Part shown: piece by piece, positions 48,229-56,672 of the stretch
How positions within the stretch are numbered: the stretch's first letter is position 1
Layout of the letters: the number at the start of each line of letters is the position of its first letter
From: Marinobacterium lacunae
GTDB taxonomy: Bacteria > Pseudomonadota > Gammaproteobacteria > Pseudomonadales > Balneatricaceae
NCBI RefSeq assembly: GCF_000705555.1
Contig: NZ_JMQN01000015.1
Coordinates: forward strand, 1 to 64,000
Reading direction: 5' to 3'
Length of the DNA: 64,000 nucleotides
Position numbers and translations under genes: made by a program
The notes under the pieces: model-generated
Databases searched by the model: none
Told to the model about the DNA's origin: nothing
Seen by the model: only the letters and a program-made list of their open reading frames with translations

Positions 48229-50869
48229 GTTCAACCTCCTCGGTTGTATCGGATATCAGCGCTTTCAACTCCGGAATACAGGAGCCGCAATTGGTGCCGC
48301 ACTTGAGCTGTGCACCGAGTCGCTCCGCGCTGTTGGCGCCTGCCAGAACGGCAGCGCGAATCTCGGGTTCGCGAACCTGAAAGCAGCTGCAGACGACAGC
48401 GCCGCAGGGTTGATTGCCCGGGGCGGTGGCCGCCAGCAGTTGGCGCCGTTGATCGGTATCGAGCGTGCTAGCTGCGAATTGCTGGTCAAGCCAGTCCAGA
48501 TCCGGCAGAGCGTCGTCGCGCTCGACAAGCAGAAGCCAGTTGAGCTTGCCATCGCGCAGACCGCAGGCCCGGTAGCGGCCATCATGTCCGTCGTGCAGGC
48601 GCATCGACGGCGCCTCGCCCAAGTAGCGATGACACCAGTTATCCCAGTTATCGACGGTGTGCGTGTCGGCGAGCCGGTAGCTGGTGCAGTGCTCAAGCGG
48701 CACGCGGGTCCAGTAAGTCACGGGGAGTTCAAGCGCCTGGCGTACCAGTAGGCGTGCGCGCCATCGGGTGTCTACCGCACGCAGCCCGGCGCGTCCCTGC
48801 TTGGACTCGGGTTGGCCGGATACCGGATCGGTTTCGGATGCGATAAGTGACCCGCTGATCGCATCGCCTGAAAACTGTCGGCTCCAGTGCATCGGGATAA
48901 ACAGTTCACCCGGGCGCTGGTGTGTTGTGATCACAACCGGTGCACGGTAGTGCCCCAGATCGTTAAAGAGTTCGGCAAGGGCACCGTCTTTTAGCTGAAA
49001 GCGCTCGGCATCCTGCGGATGGATCTCGATGAACGGCTCGGGCCGATGTTGCAGGAGACGTGCAGCGCGGCCTGTGCGTGTCATGGTGTGCCATTGATCC
49101 CGGATGCGCCCTGTATTGAGCCGCAACGGGTAGTCCGCATCGGTCTGCTGAGCAGGTTGGCGCGGCGTGATGGTAAGGAATCGTGCGCGCTGCGAAGGGG
49201 TAAAAAAACGGCCATCGCTGAAAAGCCGCTCGGTGCCCTGAGGTGCATCGGCCGTGATCGGCCACTGTATCGGTTTCAGGTGGTCATACTCCTGCGCACC
49301 GATGGTGCTCATGGCACTGATGTCGAAGCCGCGTGAACCTGCGTTCTCAAAGCCCGATAGAGCGGCGTGTTCACGGAAAATCTCCACAGGTGCGCGGTAG
49401 TCGAAGGCCTGTGTATAACCCAGTCGTTTGGCGACCTCGCAGATAGCCCACCAGTCATGGCGTGCCTCGCCCGGCGCGGAAATCAGACCGCGTTGACGGG
49501 AGATTCGGCGTTCGGAGTTAGTTACGGTGCCGTTCTTCTCACCCCAAGTGGTGGCCGGGAGCGCGATATGGGCCAGATCCAGCGTGTCTGTTCGGGACAT
49601 GCATTCGGACACGATAACCAGCTCACAACGCTCAAGCGCTTTGCGCACGCGGTTGGCATCCGGCAAGCTGACCACCGGGTTGGTCGCCATAATCCATACC
49701 GCTTTGATCTCGCCACGTTCGATAGCATCGAACAGATCCACCGCCTTGTAACCCTCGGCGCGTGCCATATTGGGTGCCTGCCAGAAACGCTCGACGCGCT
49801 CGATACTGGCTGCGCTGGAGAAATCCATATGTGCCGCCAGCTGGTTGGCCAGTCCGCCCACCTCGCGACCGCCCATGGCATTGGGCTGTCCTGTCAGGGA
49901 GAAGGGGCCCATGCCGGGCTTGCCCAGTCGTCCGGTCGCCAGATGACAGTTGATGATGGCGTTAACCTTATCGGTGCCGCTGCTGGACTGGTTGATCCCT
50001 TGGGAAAAGAACGTCAGCGTCTTCTCGGTGTTGCAGAACCAGTCCACAAGGCTCGACAGATCCTGTTCGGAAACGTCGCAGTCGAGCGCGACCGATGCGA
50101 TATCGGGCGCGCTTTCCTGTGCGGCGGACAGCGCAGCTTCAAAACCTTCGGTGTGTGCCGAAATGTAGGCCTCATTCAGTTGCCCTCTACGTGCAAGTTC
50201 GACCAGCAGCAGGTTGAAAATCTGTGCGTCGCTCCCGGGTTTTAGCGAGAGCTGAAGATCGGCAAGATCGGAGGTGGCAGTCCGGCGCGGATCGAGCACC
50301 ACAACACGCAGCGCCGGGTTAGCGCGCTTGGCCGCAACCATGCGCTGGTAGAGGATGGGGTGATTCCACGCCGCGTTGGAGCCGACCAGAATCATCAGCT
50401 CGGCATGGTCGATGTCATCATAGCTGCAGGGCATCAGGTCGCCGCCGAAGGCGCGCTTGTAACCGGCAACGGTAGACGACATACACAGCCGCGAGTTGGT
50501 GTCCACGTGGCTCGAGCCGATGAAGCCTTTCATCAGCTTGTTGGCCACATAGTAGTCTTCCGTCAGTAACTGTCCGGACAGATACATGGCGACAGCGCCT
50601 GGGCCGTCACGGTCGATAATCGCCTGCAAACGCTCGGCAACGTTGTCCAGCGCCGTATCCCATGACACCTCCACACCTGCTACACGGGGCGACAGCAGTC
50701 GATTACTGGCGGATGTGGTTTCGTGCAGGGCGCTGCCTTTGACACAGAGGCGGCCGGCATTGGCCGGGTGTTCCCGGTCGCCGGATACTGCGATGATACT
50801 CTGGTCCTGGACTTGGGCTTTTACGCCACAGCCGACGCCGCAGTACGGGCAGGTGGTGGTGTCGTTCAT
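48215..50869 (-). CDS. nasA: Assimilatory nitrate reductase catalytic subunit
   Basis: NasA reduces nitrate to nitrite in the cytoplasm using bis-MGD and Fe-S clusters. The 884-residue product has an N-terminal [4Fe-4S] site (CPYCGVGC, Cys7, Cys10, Cys14, and Cys42 in GRLCVKG). A molybdopterin oxidoreductase core includes GQPNAMGGREVGGLANQL and a dinucleotide-binding domain (RLNTGRIRDQWHTMTRTGRA). A C-terminal BFD-like [2Fe-2S] domain has CSCFQV and CGTNCGSC. Electrons probably come from NasC. It has its own sigma-54 promoter and an antitermination leader. Confidence 0.96.
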   Translation of the reverse strand: MNDTTTCPYCGVGCGVKAQVQDQSIIAVSGDREHPANAGRLCVKGSALHETTSASNRLLSPRVAGVEVSWDTALDNVAERLQAIIDRDGPGAVAMYLSGQLLTEDYYVANKLMKGFIGSSHVDTNSRLCMSSTVAGYKRAFGGDLMPCSYDDIDHAELMILVGSNAAWNHPILYQRMVAAKRANPALRVVVLDPRRTATSDLADLQLSLKPGSDAQIFNLLLVELARRGQLNEAYISAHTEGFEAALSAAQESAPDIASVALDCDVSEQDLSSLVDWFCNTEKTLTFFSQGINQSSSGTDKVNAIINCHLATGRLGKPGMGPFSLTGQPNAMGGREVGGLANQLAAHMDFSSAASIERVERFWQAPNMARAEGYKAVDLFDAIERGEIKAVWIMATNPVVSLPDANRVRKALERCELVIVSECMSRTDTLDLAHIALPATTWGEKNGTVTNSERRISRQRGLISAPGEARHDWWAICEVAKRLGYTQAFDYRAPVEIFREHAALSGFENAGSRGFDISAMSTIGAQEYDHLKPIQWPITADAPQGTERLFSDGRFFTPSQRARFLTITPRQPAQQTDADYPLRLNTGRIRDQWHTMTRTGRAARLLQHRPEPFIEIHPQDAERFQLKDGALAELFNDLGHYRAPVVITTHQRPGELFIPMHWSRQFSGDAISGSLIASETDPVSGQPESKQGRAGLRAVDTRWRARLLVRQALELPVTYWTRVPLEHCTSYRLADTHTVDNWDNWCHRYLGEAPSMRLHDGHDGRYRACGLRDGKLNWLLLVERDDALPDLDWLDQQFAASTLDTDQRRQLLAATAPGNQPCGAVVCSCFQVREPEIRAAVLAGANSAERLGAQLKCGTNCGSCIPELKALISDTTEEVEHALE

Positions 50870-50884
50870 CAGCGAGCTCTCAAT

Positions 50885-50989
50885 AAAAAAGGCGCCTGAT
50901 CATCGTATCTCCCGTGGGACACGATGATCAGGCGCCTTTGCCTTGGACCGATGCGGGCGTACCCGCACGGACCTCAATTCTGTTTGGTT
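50885..50989 (-). promoter_or_regulatory. nasA leader with NasT-type antitermination signal and terminator
   Basis: Read on the minus strand from about 50989, the leader holds a GC-rich hairpin (TGCGGG-TACG-CCCGCA, 50967-50952), then a short hairpin AGGC-AAAGGC-GCCT (50943-50930) with a hexaloop that has A1 and G4, the ANTAR target rule. Its 3' part overlaps a 19-bp terminator stem (50939-50921 with 50906-50888) followed by T6 (50890-50885). NasT binding to the hexaloop hairpin would block the terminator. A second AxxGxx hairpin is not clear; only a weak CAA-ACAGAA-TTG is seen near 50983. Confidence 0.7.
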
Positions 50990-50999
50990 GCTGGGTTAG

Positions 51000-51015
51000 A
51001 GCAAAAGCGGTGCCA
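51000..51015 (-). promoter_or_regulatory. Sigma-54 promoter of nasA
   Basis: The minus strand reads TGGCACCGCTTTTGCT, matching the sigma-54 consensus at every fixed position except one, with correct GG-GC spacing. Transcription would start near 50989. Confidence 0.85.
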
Positions 51016-51113
51016 CTCTCGATAAGTTACCTTTAATCAAGGCATTAGTAGGGCGCGTGAGGTGTGCGGCAGGTCGGTTTGTGCGCGATCGGGGGGCGTT
51101 TTGGTTATGTGAA

Positions 51114-51130
51114 TGCCCTATTTAGGTGCA
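51114..51130. promoter_or_regulatory. NtrC-type site between nasA and nasT
   Basis: On the minus strand TGCACC-TAAAT-AGGGCA matches 10 of 12 fixed positions of the NtrC dyad. It lies about 85 bases upstream of the nasT start point and about 134 bases upstream of that of nasA, suited to act as an enhancer for both. Confidence 0.55.
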
Positions 51131-51179
51131 TATTGCTGGGATTGTGTCGCTACAGGCTGAAAAAAACGGCGCTGTTATT

Positions 51180-51195
51180 TGGAATATCTATTGCT
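51180..51195 (+). promoter_or_regulatory. Probable sigma-54 promoter of nasTS
   Basis: TGGAATATCTATTGCT keeps the -24 GG and -12 TTGCT at exact spacing, with mismatches in the CACG block. The start near 51206 would put a small CCTCT-TTAAT-AGAGG hairpin (51206-51220) at the RNA 5' end. Confidence 0.5.
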
Positions 51196-51261
51196 AAGCG
51201 CTATTCCTCTTTAATAGAGGTTTAACGATCCATCCATCGCAGAAACAGGAGCGCGCCCAGC

Positions 51262-51849
51262 GTGGGAAACGACGGTTTATCGGTCATGCTCGTCGACGAC
51301 GAGACCGAACGTGCGGCCATGGTCGAGCAGGAGTTGCAGGCCCAGGGGTACACCGTGGTCTGCAGACTGACGACCACGGCGGCCCTTCGCCATCATGTCG
51401 AGCGGGTGCAGCCCGATATCGTGATTATCGATATGGATTCGCCGGACAGGGATACGCTGGAGCATATGTCTGTGGTGAATCAGCAGAATCCAAGACCGAT
51501 CGTGTTTTTTGCCGACAAGGATGACAACCCCAACAATATCCGCGCCGCCATCAAGGCCGGTGTCAGTGCCTATATTGTCGATGGCTTGAAGCCTAATCGC
51601 GTAAAGCCGATTCTCGATGTTGCCATCGCACGTTTCGAGGAGTTCCAGAATCTGCGCTCGGAGCTTTTGCAGACGCGCACCGAACTTGAGGATCGCAAGC
51701 TGATCGAGAAGGCCAAAGGGATGCTGATGAAGCATCAGGGGTGTGACGAAGAGCAGGCATTCAGGACGCTGCGTAAGCTGGCGATGGACCGATCGCAGAA
51801 GCTGGTGGACGTGGCGCGCAGCGTGATTCAGGTTTTGGAGGTGTTATGA
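51262..51849 (+). CDS. nasT: Nitrate response antiterminator NasT (receiver-ANTAR)
   Basis: NasT is an RNA-binding antiterminator that lets transcription pass leader terminators when nitrate is present. The 195-residue product has a receiver-like domain (LVDDE with Asp12-Asp13, Asp57 in IIDMDSPD) and a C-terminal ANTAR domain (about residues 137-192, RKLIEKAKGMLMKHQGCDEE and AFRTLRKLAMDRSQKLVDVA). Start is GTG 51262. It overlaps nasS by ATGA. Two matching leader targets are visible upstream of nasA and nasF. Confidence 0.95.
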   Translation: MGNDGLSVMLVDDETERAAMVEQELQAQGYTVVCRLTTTAALRHHVERVQPDIVIIDMDSPDRDTLEHMSVVNQQNPRPIVFFADKDDNPNNIRAAIKAGVSAYIVDGLKPNRVKPILDVAIARFEEFQNLRSELLQTRTELEDRKLIEKAKGMLMKHQGCDEEQAFRTLRKLAMDRSQKLVDVARSVIQVLEVL

Positions 51850-53027
51850 GCGGCACAGGCTTTGATATGGATCGGCTGGTGCCGGAAAAAGAGCGCCTCA
51901 CACTGGGGTTTGTGGCGCTGCTCGACAGTGCGCCCCTGGTTGTGGCGCGCGAGCAGGGTTTCTTTACCGAACAGGGGCTGGATGTGCGTCTTCAGCGCGA
52001 GAACTCCTGGGCCAGCGTGCGCGACAAGGTTGCCTATGGGTTGCTCGACGGTGCCCAGATGATTGCCCCCATGCCGTTGGCATCATCTCTCGGATTGGGC
52101 GCGCCGCCCGTGGCGATGGAAACGGCGCTGGTCATGAGTCGAAACGGCAACGCCATCACGCTGGCGGCAGGGCTGGCGGATGCGGCCGGTATCGAACCCG
52201 GCGAGGAGGGCGCCGATCCACTGCTCAGCGGGCGACTGCTGCGCGCGCACCTGACGGGACTTGAGCGGCCATTGAAACTGGCGACAGTTTATCCCTACTC
52301 CTGCCACCACTATCAGTTGCGTTATTGGCTGAACGTGTCCGGGATCTCCCCGCGACAGGTGGAGTTCATTGGCGCACCGCCAAAACAGATGGTGGACCTT
52401 CTGGCTTCAGGGCAGATCGACGGCTGTTGCGTGGGTGAGCCCTGGAATTCGCTGGCCGAGATCGGCGGAGTAGGGCGCATCGTTGCAACCGGGCATCAGG
52501 TCTGGAGCAACATGATGGAGAAGGTGTTTGGCGTCACTCGACAGTGGGCTGACGAACATCCACAAACCTATCGTGCGGTACTGATGGCACTGCTCAAGGC
52601 GTGCCGCTGGCTGGAATCGCATCAGCACAGCGAATCCTTGTATCAGTGTTTGTCGCTGCCGCCCTATCTGGATCTCGAGATCGAACCTCTGCACGACAGG
52701 GGGCTGTTTGCACCTCAATTGGAGCAGCGCTTTTACGGCGCTGACACCAACTTCCCCTGGCGCTCTCAAGGTGCCTGGCTGCTCGGACAGATGCGTGAAG
52801 CCGGGCAGTGGCAGGGCCCTGTGGACAATCCCGTGCTGGATGAAGTGTTCAATACCGACCTGTACCGGGAAGTTGCCGAGGCTATGGGACTGAATGCGCC
52901 GGTCGCGGATTACCGAATCGAGGGCCGTGACGGGGCTCAAAGCGAGCTCTCCGGTACCCGTGGCGTGCTGGTGCCAAATACGAACGACTTTATCGATGGC
53001 ATCTGTTTCGGATTGCGCCATTTTTGA
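51846..53027 (+). CDS. nasS: Nitrate sensor NasS
   Basis: NasS is a cytoplasmic NrtA-like nitrate binder that holds NasT inactive until nitrate binds. The 393-residue product has the NrtA fold (LTLGFVALLDSAPLVVAREQ, LDGAQMIAPMPLA, CCVGEPWNSLAEIG) but no signal peptide, which separates it from the transporter protein NasF encoded next. It is coupled to nasT. The 3' gap to nasF (309 bases) contains the promoter and leader of nasFEDC. Confidence 0.92.
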   Translation: MSGTGFDMDRLVPEKERLTLGFVALLDSAPLVVAREQGFFTEQGLDVRLQRENSWASVRDKVAYGLLDGAQMIAPMPLASSLGLGAPPVAMETALVMSRNGNAITLAAGLADAAGIEPGEEGADPLLSGRLLRAHLTGLERPLKLATVYPYSCHHYQLRYWLNVSGISPRQVEFIGAPPKQMVDLLASGQIDGCCVGEPWNSLAEIGGVGRIVATGHQVWSNMMEKVFGVTRQWADEHPQTYRAVLMALLKACRWLESHQHSESLYQCLSLPPYLDLEIEPLHDRGLFAPQLEQRFYGADTNFPWRSQGAWLLGQMREAGQWQGPVDNPVLDEVFNTDLYREVAEAMGLNAPVADYRIEGRDGAQSELSGTRGVLVPNTNDFIDGICFGLRHF

Positions 53028-53044
53028 ACAGTCACGGTGCAATA

Positions 53045-53061
53045 TGCCTGTTGCTGGTGCG
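53045..53061 (+). promoter_or_regulatory. Possible NtrC site upstream of nasF
   Basis: TGCCTGTTGCTGGTGCG keeps a strong right half-site (TGGTGCG) and only TGC of the left half. It lies about 95 bases upstream of the sigma-54 -24 element. Confidence 0.35.
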
Positions 53062-53138
53062 CAAAATTTGTTCAATAGCCTTGGCTGATTGAAATACTTT
53101 TACTCTAATTGCTTGATATGTAATTGAAAATAAATTGT

Positions 53139-53154
53139 TGGCACAGCGCCTGCT
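53139..53154 (+). promoter_or_regulatory. Sigma-54 promoter of nasFEDC
   Basis: TGGCACAGCGCCTGCT has the full TGGCAC -24 element and a CTGCT -12 element at exact spacing. Transcription would start near 53165. Confidence 0.8.
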
Positions 53155-53178
53155 AAATACACGTCAATCAGGATCACA

Positions 53179-53316
53179 GTCTGTCAATGGCGGCAGACAC
53201 CGATCCGGAAAGTGTTAAAGGGGCCGACGAGGCCTTTACAAGCAGACGATTACGGCAAGGGCGCCGTTCCGGTGACTGGAGTTTGAAGACCAGTCACCGG
53301 AGCGGCGCCCTTTTTT
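53179..53316 (+). promoter_or_regulatory. nasF leader: tandem ANTAR hairpins and terminator
   Basis: P1 is GTCTGTC (53179-53185), hexaloop AATGGC (53186-53191), GGCAGAC (53192-53198). P2 is ACGGC (53252-53256), hexaloop AAGGGC (53257-53262), GCCGT (53263-53267). Both loops have A1 and G4, the rule for ANTAR protein targets. P2 overlaps the 5' arm of a terminator: 10 bp, one mismatch, then 12 bp (53257-53279 with 53290-53312), followed by T6 (53311-53316). P2 and the terminator therefore exclude each other. An extra hairpin (AAAGG...CCTTT, 53217-53237) lies between P1 and P2. Confidence 0.85.
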
Positions 53317-53336
53317 GTGTTTCAAGAGGACTGAAT

Positions 53337-54728
53337 ATGAAAGCAACTCTGAATCGACGCTCGCTGTGCAAAAAAATGCTGCTGGCCGCTTCCATCAGCC
53401 TGGCCACGTTGACCGCTTCCAACTCCGTGTTGGCCGAGGTGGGCTATCCGGAAAAGGAGGAGCTCAAGTTCGGTTTCATCAAGCTGACCGATATGGCGCC
53501 GCTGGCTATCGCCTACGAGAAACACTACTTCGAGGACGAGGGCCTGTACGTCACGCTGGAGGCGCAGGCGAACTGGAAAGTGCTGCTTGACCGTGTCATC
53601 GACGGCCAGCTCGACGGCGCGCACATGCTGGCCGGTCAGCCGCTGGGTGCGACCATCGGTTTCGGTACCAAGGCCGATATCATCACCGCGTTCAGCATGG
53701 ACCTGAACGGCAACGGCATCACCGTTTCCAATGAGATCTGGGAGCAGATGAAGCCGAACATTCCGGTCGGTCCGGATGGCAAGCCGGTGCATCCGATCAA
53801 GGCGGACTACCTCAAGCCGGTTGTGGATAAATACCGCGCCGAGGGCAAGCCGTTCAACATGGGCATGGTGTTCCCGGTCTCTACCCACAACTATGAACTG
53901 CGTTACTGGCTCGCCGCCGGCGGTATCCACCCCGGCTACTATGCTCCGGAAAAGGGCGATACCAGCGGTCAGCTGCAGGCCGATGCGCTTCTCTCGGTGA
54001 CCCCGCCGCCGCAGATGCCGGCGACCATGGAAGCTGGCACCATCTACGGTTACTGCGTGGGTGAGCCGTGGAACCAGCAGGCCGTATTCAAGGGCATCGG
54101 TGTACCGGTGATCACCGACTACGAGATCTGGAAGGACAACCCCGAGAAGGTGTTCGGTGTCTCCAAAGAGTGGGCCGAGAAGTACCCCAACACTCACATT
54201 CGCGTGGTCAAGGCGATGATCCGCGCCGCGAAGTGGTTGGATGAGAACAACAACGCCAACCGTAAGGAAGCCGTGGATATCCTCTCCCGCCCGGCCTATG
54301 TCGGTGCCGATGCCGATGTCATCGCCAACTCCATGACCGGTACCTTCGAATATGAAAAGGGCGACAAGCGTGATGTGCCCGATTTCAATGTGTTCTTCCG
54401 TCACAACGCGACCTACCCCTACTACTCCGATGCGATCTGGTATCTGACCCAGATGCGTCGCTGGGGCCAGATTGCCGAGCAGAAGCCGGATAGCTGGTAC
54501 ATGGATGTGGCCAAGAAGGTTTACCGCCCGGATATCTACGCAACGGCTGCCAAGGAGCTGATCGCCGACGGGCTGATGGATGCAGCGGACTTCCCGGATT
54601 TCGCCACCGAAGATGGCTTCAAGGCTCCGCAGACCCAGTTCATCGACGGTATTACCTACGATGGCAAGAAGCCCAACGAGTATCTGGAAAAGTTCAATAT
54701 CGGCCTGAAAGGCGCCGACAAGATCTGA
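53337..54728 (+). CDS. nasF: Nitrate ABC transporter substrate-binding protein
   Basis: NasF/NrtA captures nitrate in the periplasm. The 463-residue precursor starts [20 protein letters not shown]. The signal peptide ends near [10 protein letters not shown], and its RR pair allows either Sec or Tat export. Mature features shared with NrtA are [56 protein letters not shown] and [17 protein letters not shown] 53337 follows AGAGGA (53325-53330); a longer reading from 53187 runs through the leader terminator and is not real. Confidence 0.93.
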   Translation: MKATLNRRSLCKKMLLAASISLATLTASNSVLAEVGYPEKEELKFGFIKLTDMAPLAIAYEKHYFEDEGLYVTLEAQANWKVLLDRVIDGQLDGAHMLAGQPLGATIGFGTKADIITAFSMDLNGNGITVSNEIWEQMKPNIPVGPDGKPVHPIKADYLKPVVDKYRAEGKPFNMGMVFPVSTHNYELRYWLAAGGIHPGYYAPEKGDTSGQLQADALLSVTPPPQMPATMEAGTIYGYCVGEPWNQQAVFKGIGVPVITDYEIWKDNPEKVFGVSKEWAEKYPNTHIRVVKAMIRAAKWLDENNNANRKEAVDILSRPAYVGADADVIANSMTGTFEYEKGDKRDVPDFNVFFRHNATYPYYSDAIWYLTQMRRWGQIAEQKPDSWYMDVAKKVYRPDIYATAAKELIADGLMDAADFPDFATEDGFKAPQTQFIDGITYDGKKPNEYLEKFNIGLKGADKI

Positions 54729-54784
54729 TCCTCCCCTGGCCTCTCGACTGAGGGGCCATCCATCTGGAGGAAGGAGAATTAACG

Positions 54785-55789
54785 ATGAGTAGCATTCGCA
54801 TGACCCTGGCCGGCGTATCCAGCATTGCCGGCGTCAAAAGCAACGATACCCTGAGTAGCTGGTTCAAGCGCACCGCCCGTGCCCTGGGTTTGCCGCTGCT
54901 CGGACTCCTGGTGTTCCTGATGATCTGGCAGGCGGGCGCCAAACAGATACATACCTCGCTGGGCGAGTTTCCGGGGCCTAGCCAGGTGTATCAGCAGACG
55001 CTGTCGCTGATTGCCGATCACGCCGCTGAGCGTAACCGCGAGGCGGAGTTCTACGAGCGGCAGGAGACGCGCAATGCTGAGCGTATCGCCAAGGATCCGA
55101 GCTATGAGGCTAAGATCCGCGAGTACACCGGTAAGCCGACGTTCTTTGACCAGATCGGCACCAGCTTGGTTACCGTGCTGGCCGGATTCGTCATTGCCGG
55201 ACTGATCGCGATTCCGCTGGGGATCTGTATCGGTCTCAATGGGGCTTTGTACTCGGCGTTGAACCCGGTGATCCAGCTGTTCAAGCCGGTGTCGCCGCTG
55301 GCTTGGCTGCCGCTGGTGACTATGGTGGTCAGCGCCGTGTATGTCACGCCCGATCCCATGTTTGCCAAGTCGTTCCTGACCTCGCTGTTCACCGTATCGC
55401 TGTGCTGCCTGTGGCCGACGCTGATCAACACGGCGGTAGGCGTTTCAGCTGTTAGCCCCGACCTGCAGAACGTGAGCAAGGTACTGCGCCTGAGTTGGGG
55501 CACCCATGTAGTCAAGATCGTGCTGCCCTCGTCCGTGCCGATGATCTTTACCGGCCTCAGACTGTCGCTGGGTATCGCCTGGATGGTACTGATCGCCGCC
55601 GAGATGCTGGCGCAGAACCCGGGACTGGGCAAGTTCGTCTGGGACGAGTTCCAGAACGGAAGCTCCGACTCGCTCGGGCGCATCATGGTTGCGGTGCTGG
55701 TGATCGGTCTGATCGGCTTTTTGCTGGATCGCGTCATGCTGTTGCTGCAGCGCGCGTTCTCCTGGGACAAAAACGCCATAACCCGTTAA
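54785..55789 (+). CDS. nasE: Nitrate ABC transporter permease
   Basis: The 334-residue product is a BPD-type permease with a first membrane segment at about residues 36-52, a charged loop of about 60 residues, then five more hydrophobic segments. The coupling-helix motif is EAA-like: AAEMLAQNPGLGKFVWDEFQ. GGAGGAAGGAG lies upstream of the ATG. It lies between nasF and the ATPase gene, completing the NasFED importer. Confidence 0.93.
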   Translation: MSSIRMTLAGVSSIAGVKSNDTLSSWFKRTARALGLPLLGLLVFLMIWQAGAKQIHTSLGEFPGPSQVYQQTLSLIADHAAERNREAEFYERQETRNAERIAKDPSYEAKIREYTGKPTFFDQIGTSLVTVLAGFVIAGLIAIPLGICIGLNGALYSALNPVIQLFKPVSPLAWLPLVTMVVSAVYVTPDPMFAKSFLTSLFTVSLCCLWPTLINTAVGVSAVSPDLQNVSKVLRLSWGTHVVKIVLPSSVPMIFTGLRLSLGIAWMVLIAAEMLAQNPGLGKFVWDEFQNGSSDSLGRIMVAVLVIGLIGFLLDRVMLLLQRAFSWDKNAITR

Positions 55790-55804
55790 CAAGGAGAGAC
55801 TCTC

Positions 55805-56668
55805 ATGTCTAAACATCTTGAACTGACCGGTGTCTCCATCGAATTTCCAACACCGAAAGGGCCCTTCAAGGCGCTGGATAATGTCAATCTGAAGATCGAA
55901 AAGGGCGAGTTCGTCTCTCTGATCGGCCACTCAGGCTGCGGCAAGTCCACCGTACTCAACATCGTCGCAGGCCTTCACAAGGCCACCACAGGTGGTGTGG
56001 TGCTGGAGGGTAAAGAGGTGGATGAGCCCGGCCCCGAGCGTGCAGTGGTGTTCCAGAATCACTCCCTGCTGCCCTGGCTCAGTGCATACGAGAACGTCGA
56101 ACTGGCGGTGAAGCAGGTGTTCAAGGGGCAGAAGAGCAGGGCTGAGATGAAAAGCTGGATTGAGCACAACCTCGAGCTGGTGCACATGACTCATGCCATG
56201 CACAAACGTCCGGATGAGATATCCGGCGGCATGAAACAGCGCGTCGGCATCGCCCGCGCGTTGGCGATGGAACCCAAAGTGTTGTTGATGGATGAACCCT
56301 TTGGTGCGCTGGATGCGCTGACCCGCGCCCATCTGCAGGATTCATTGATGGATATCCAGAAGGACCTGAACAACACGGTGATCATGATCACCCACGATGT
56401 GGATGAGGCGGTACTGCTCTCCGACCGTATTGTGATGATGACCAACGGCCCGGCTGCTACGGTGGGTGAGATTCTGAAGGTCGAACTGCCCCGGCCGCGA
56501 GACCGTATCGCACTGGCGGATGACCCGCAGTACAACCACTACCGTCACGAGGTGCTGAGCTTCCTCTACGAGAAGCAGCGCAAGGTGGAAGATATCGGCC
56601 AGCACCGCAACGTCAAAAAGGTGCAGGCGGCCGGTAACGAATCCCCAAAGAAACGAGCCCACGGGTGA
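55805..56668 (+). CDS. nasD: Nitrate ABC transporter ATP-binding protein
   Basis: The 287-residue ATPase has Walker A GHSGCGKST (about residue 40), Q-loop VFQNHSLLPWL, signature ISGGMKQRVGIARALAM and Walker B VLLMDEPFGALD, then the H-loop ITHDVDEAVLLSDR. It resembles single-domain NrtD rather than NrtC, which carries an extra NrtA-like domain. It has a basic C-terminal tail and lies four bases before nasC. Confidence 0.94.
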   Translation: MSKHLELTGVSIEFPTPKGPFKALDNVNLKIEKGEFVSLIGHSGCGKSTVLNIVAGLHKATTGGVVLEGKEVDEPGPERAVVFQNHSLLPWLSAYENVELAVKQVFKGQKSRAEMKSWIEHNLELVHMTHAMHKRPDEISGGMKQRVGIARALAMEPKVLLMDEPFGALDALTRAHLQDSLMDIQKDLNNTVIMITHDVDEAVLLSDRIVMMTNGPAATVGEILKVELPRPRDRIALADDPQYNHYRHEVLSFLYEKQRKVEDIGQHRNVKKVQAAGNESPKKRAHG

Positions 56669-56672
56669 GCCA

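Noticed and set aside
53187-53336. N-terminal extension of NasF starting at 53187
   Set aside because: It would translate through the NasT leader and its terminator. The signal peptide and a good ribosome binding site place the start at 53337.
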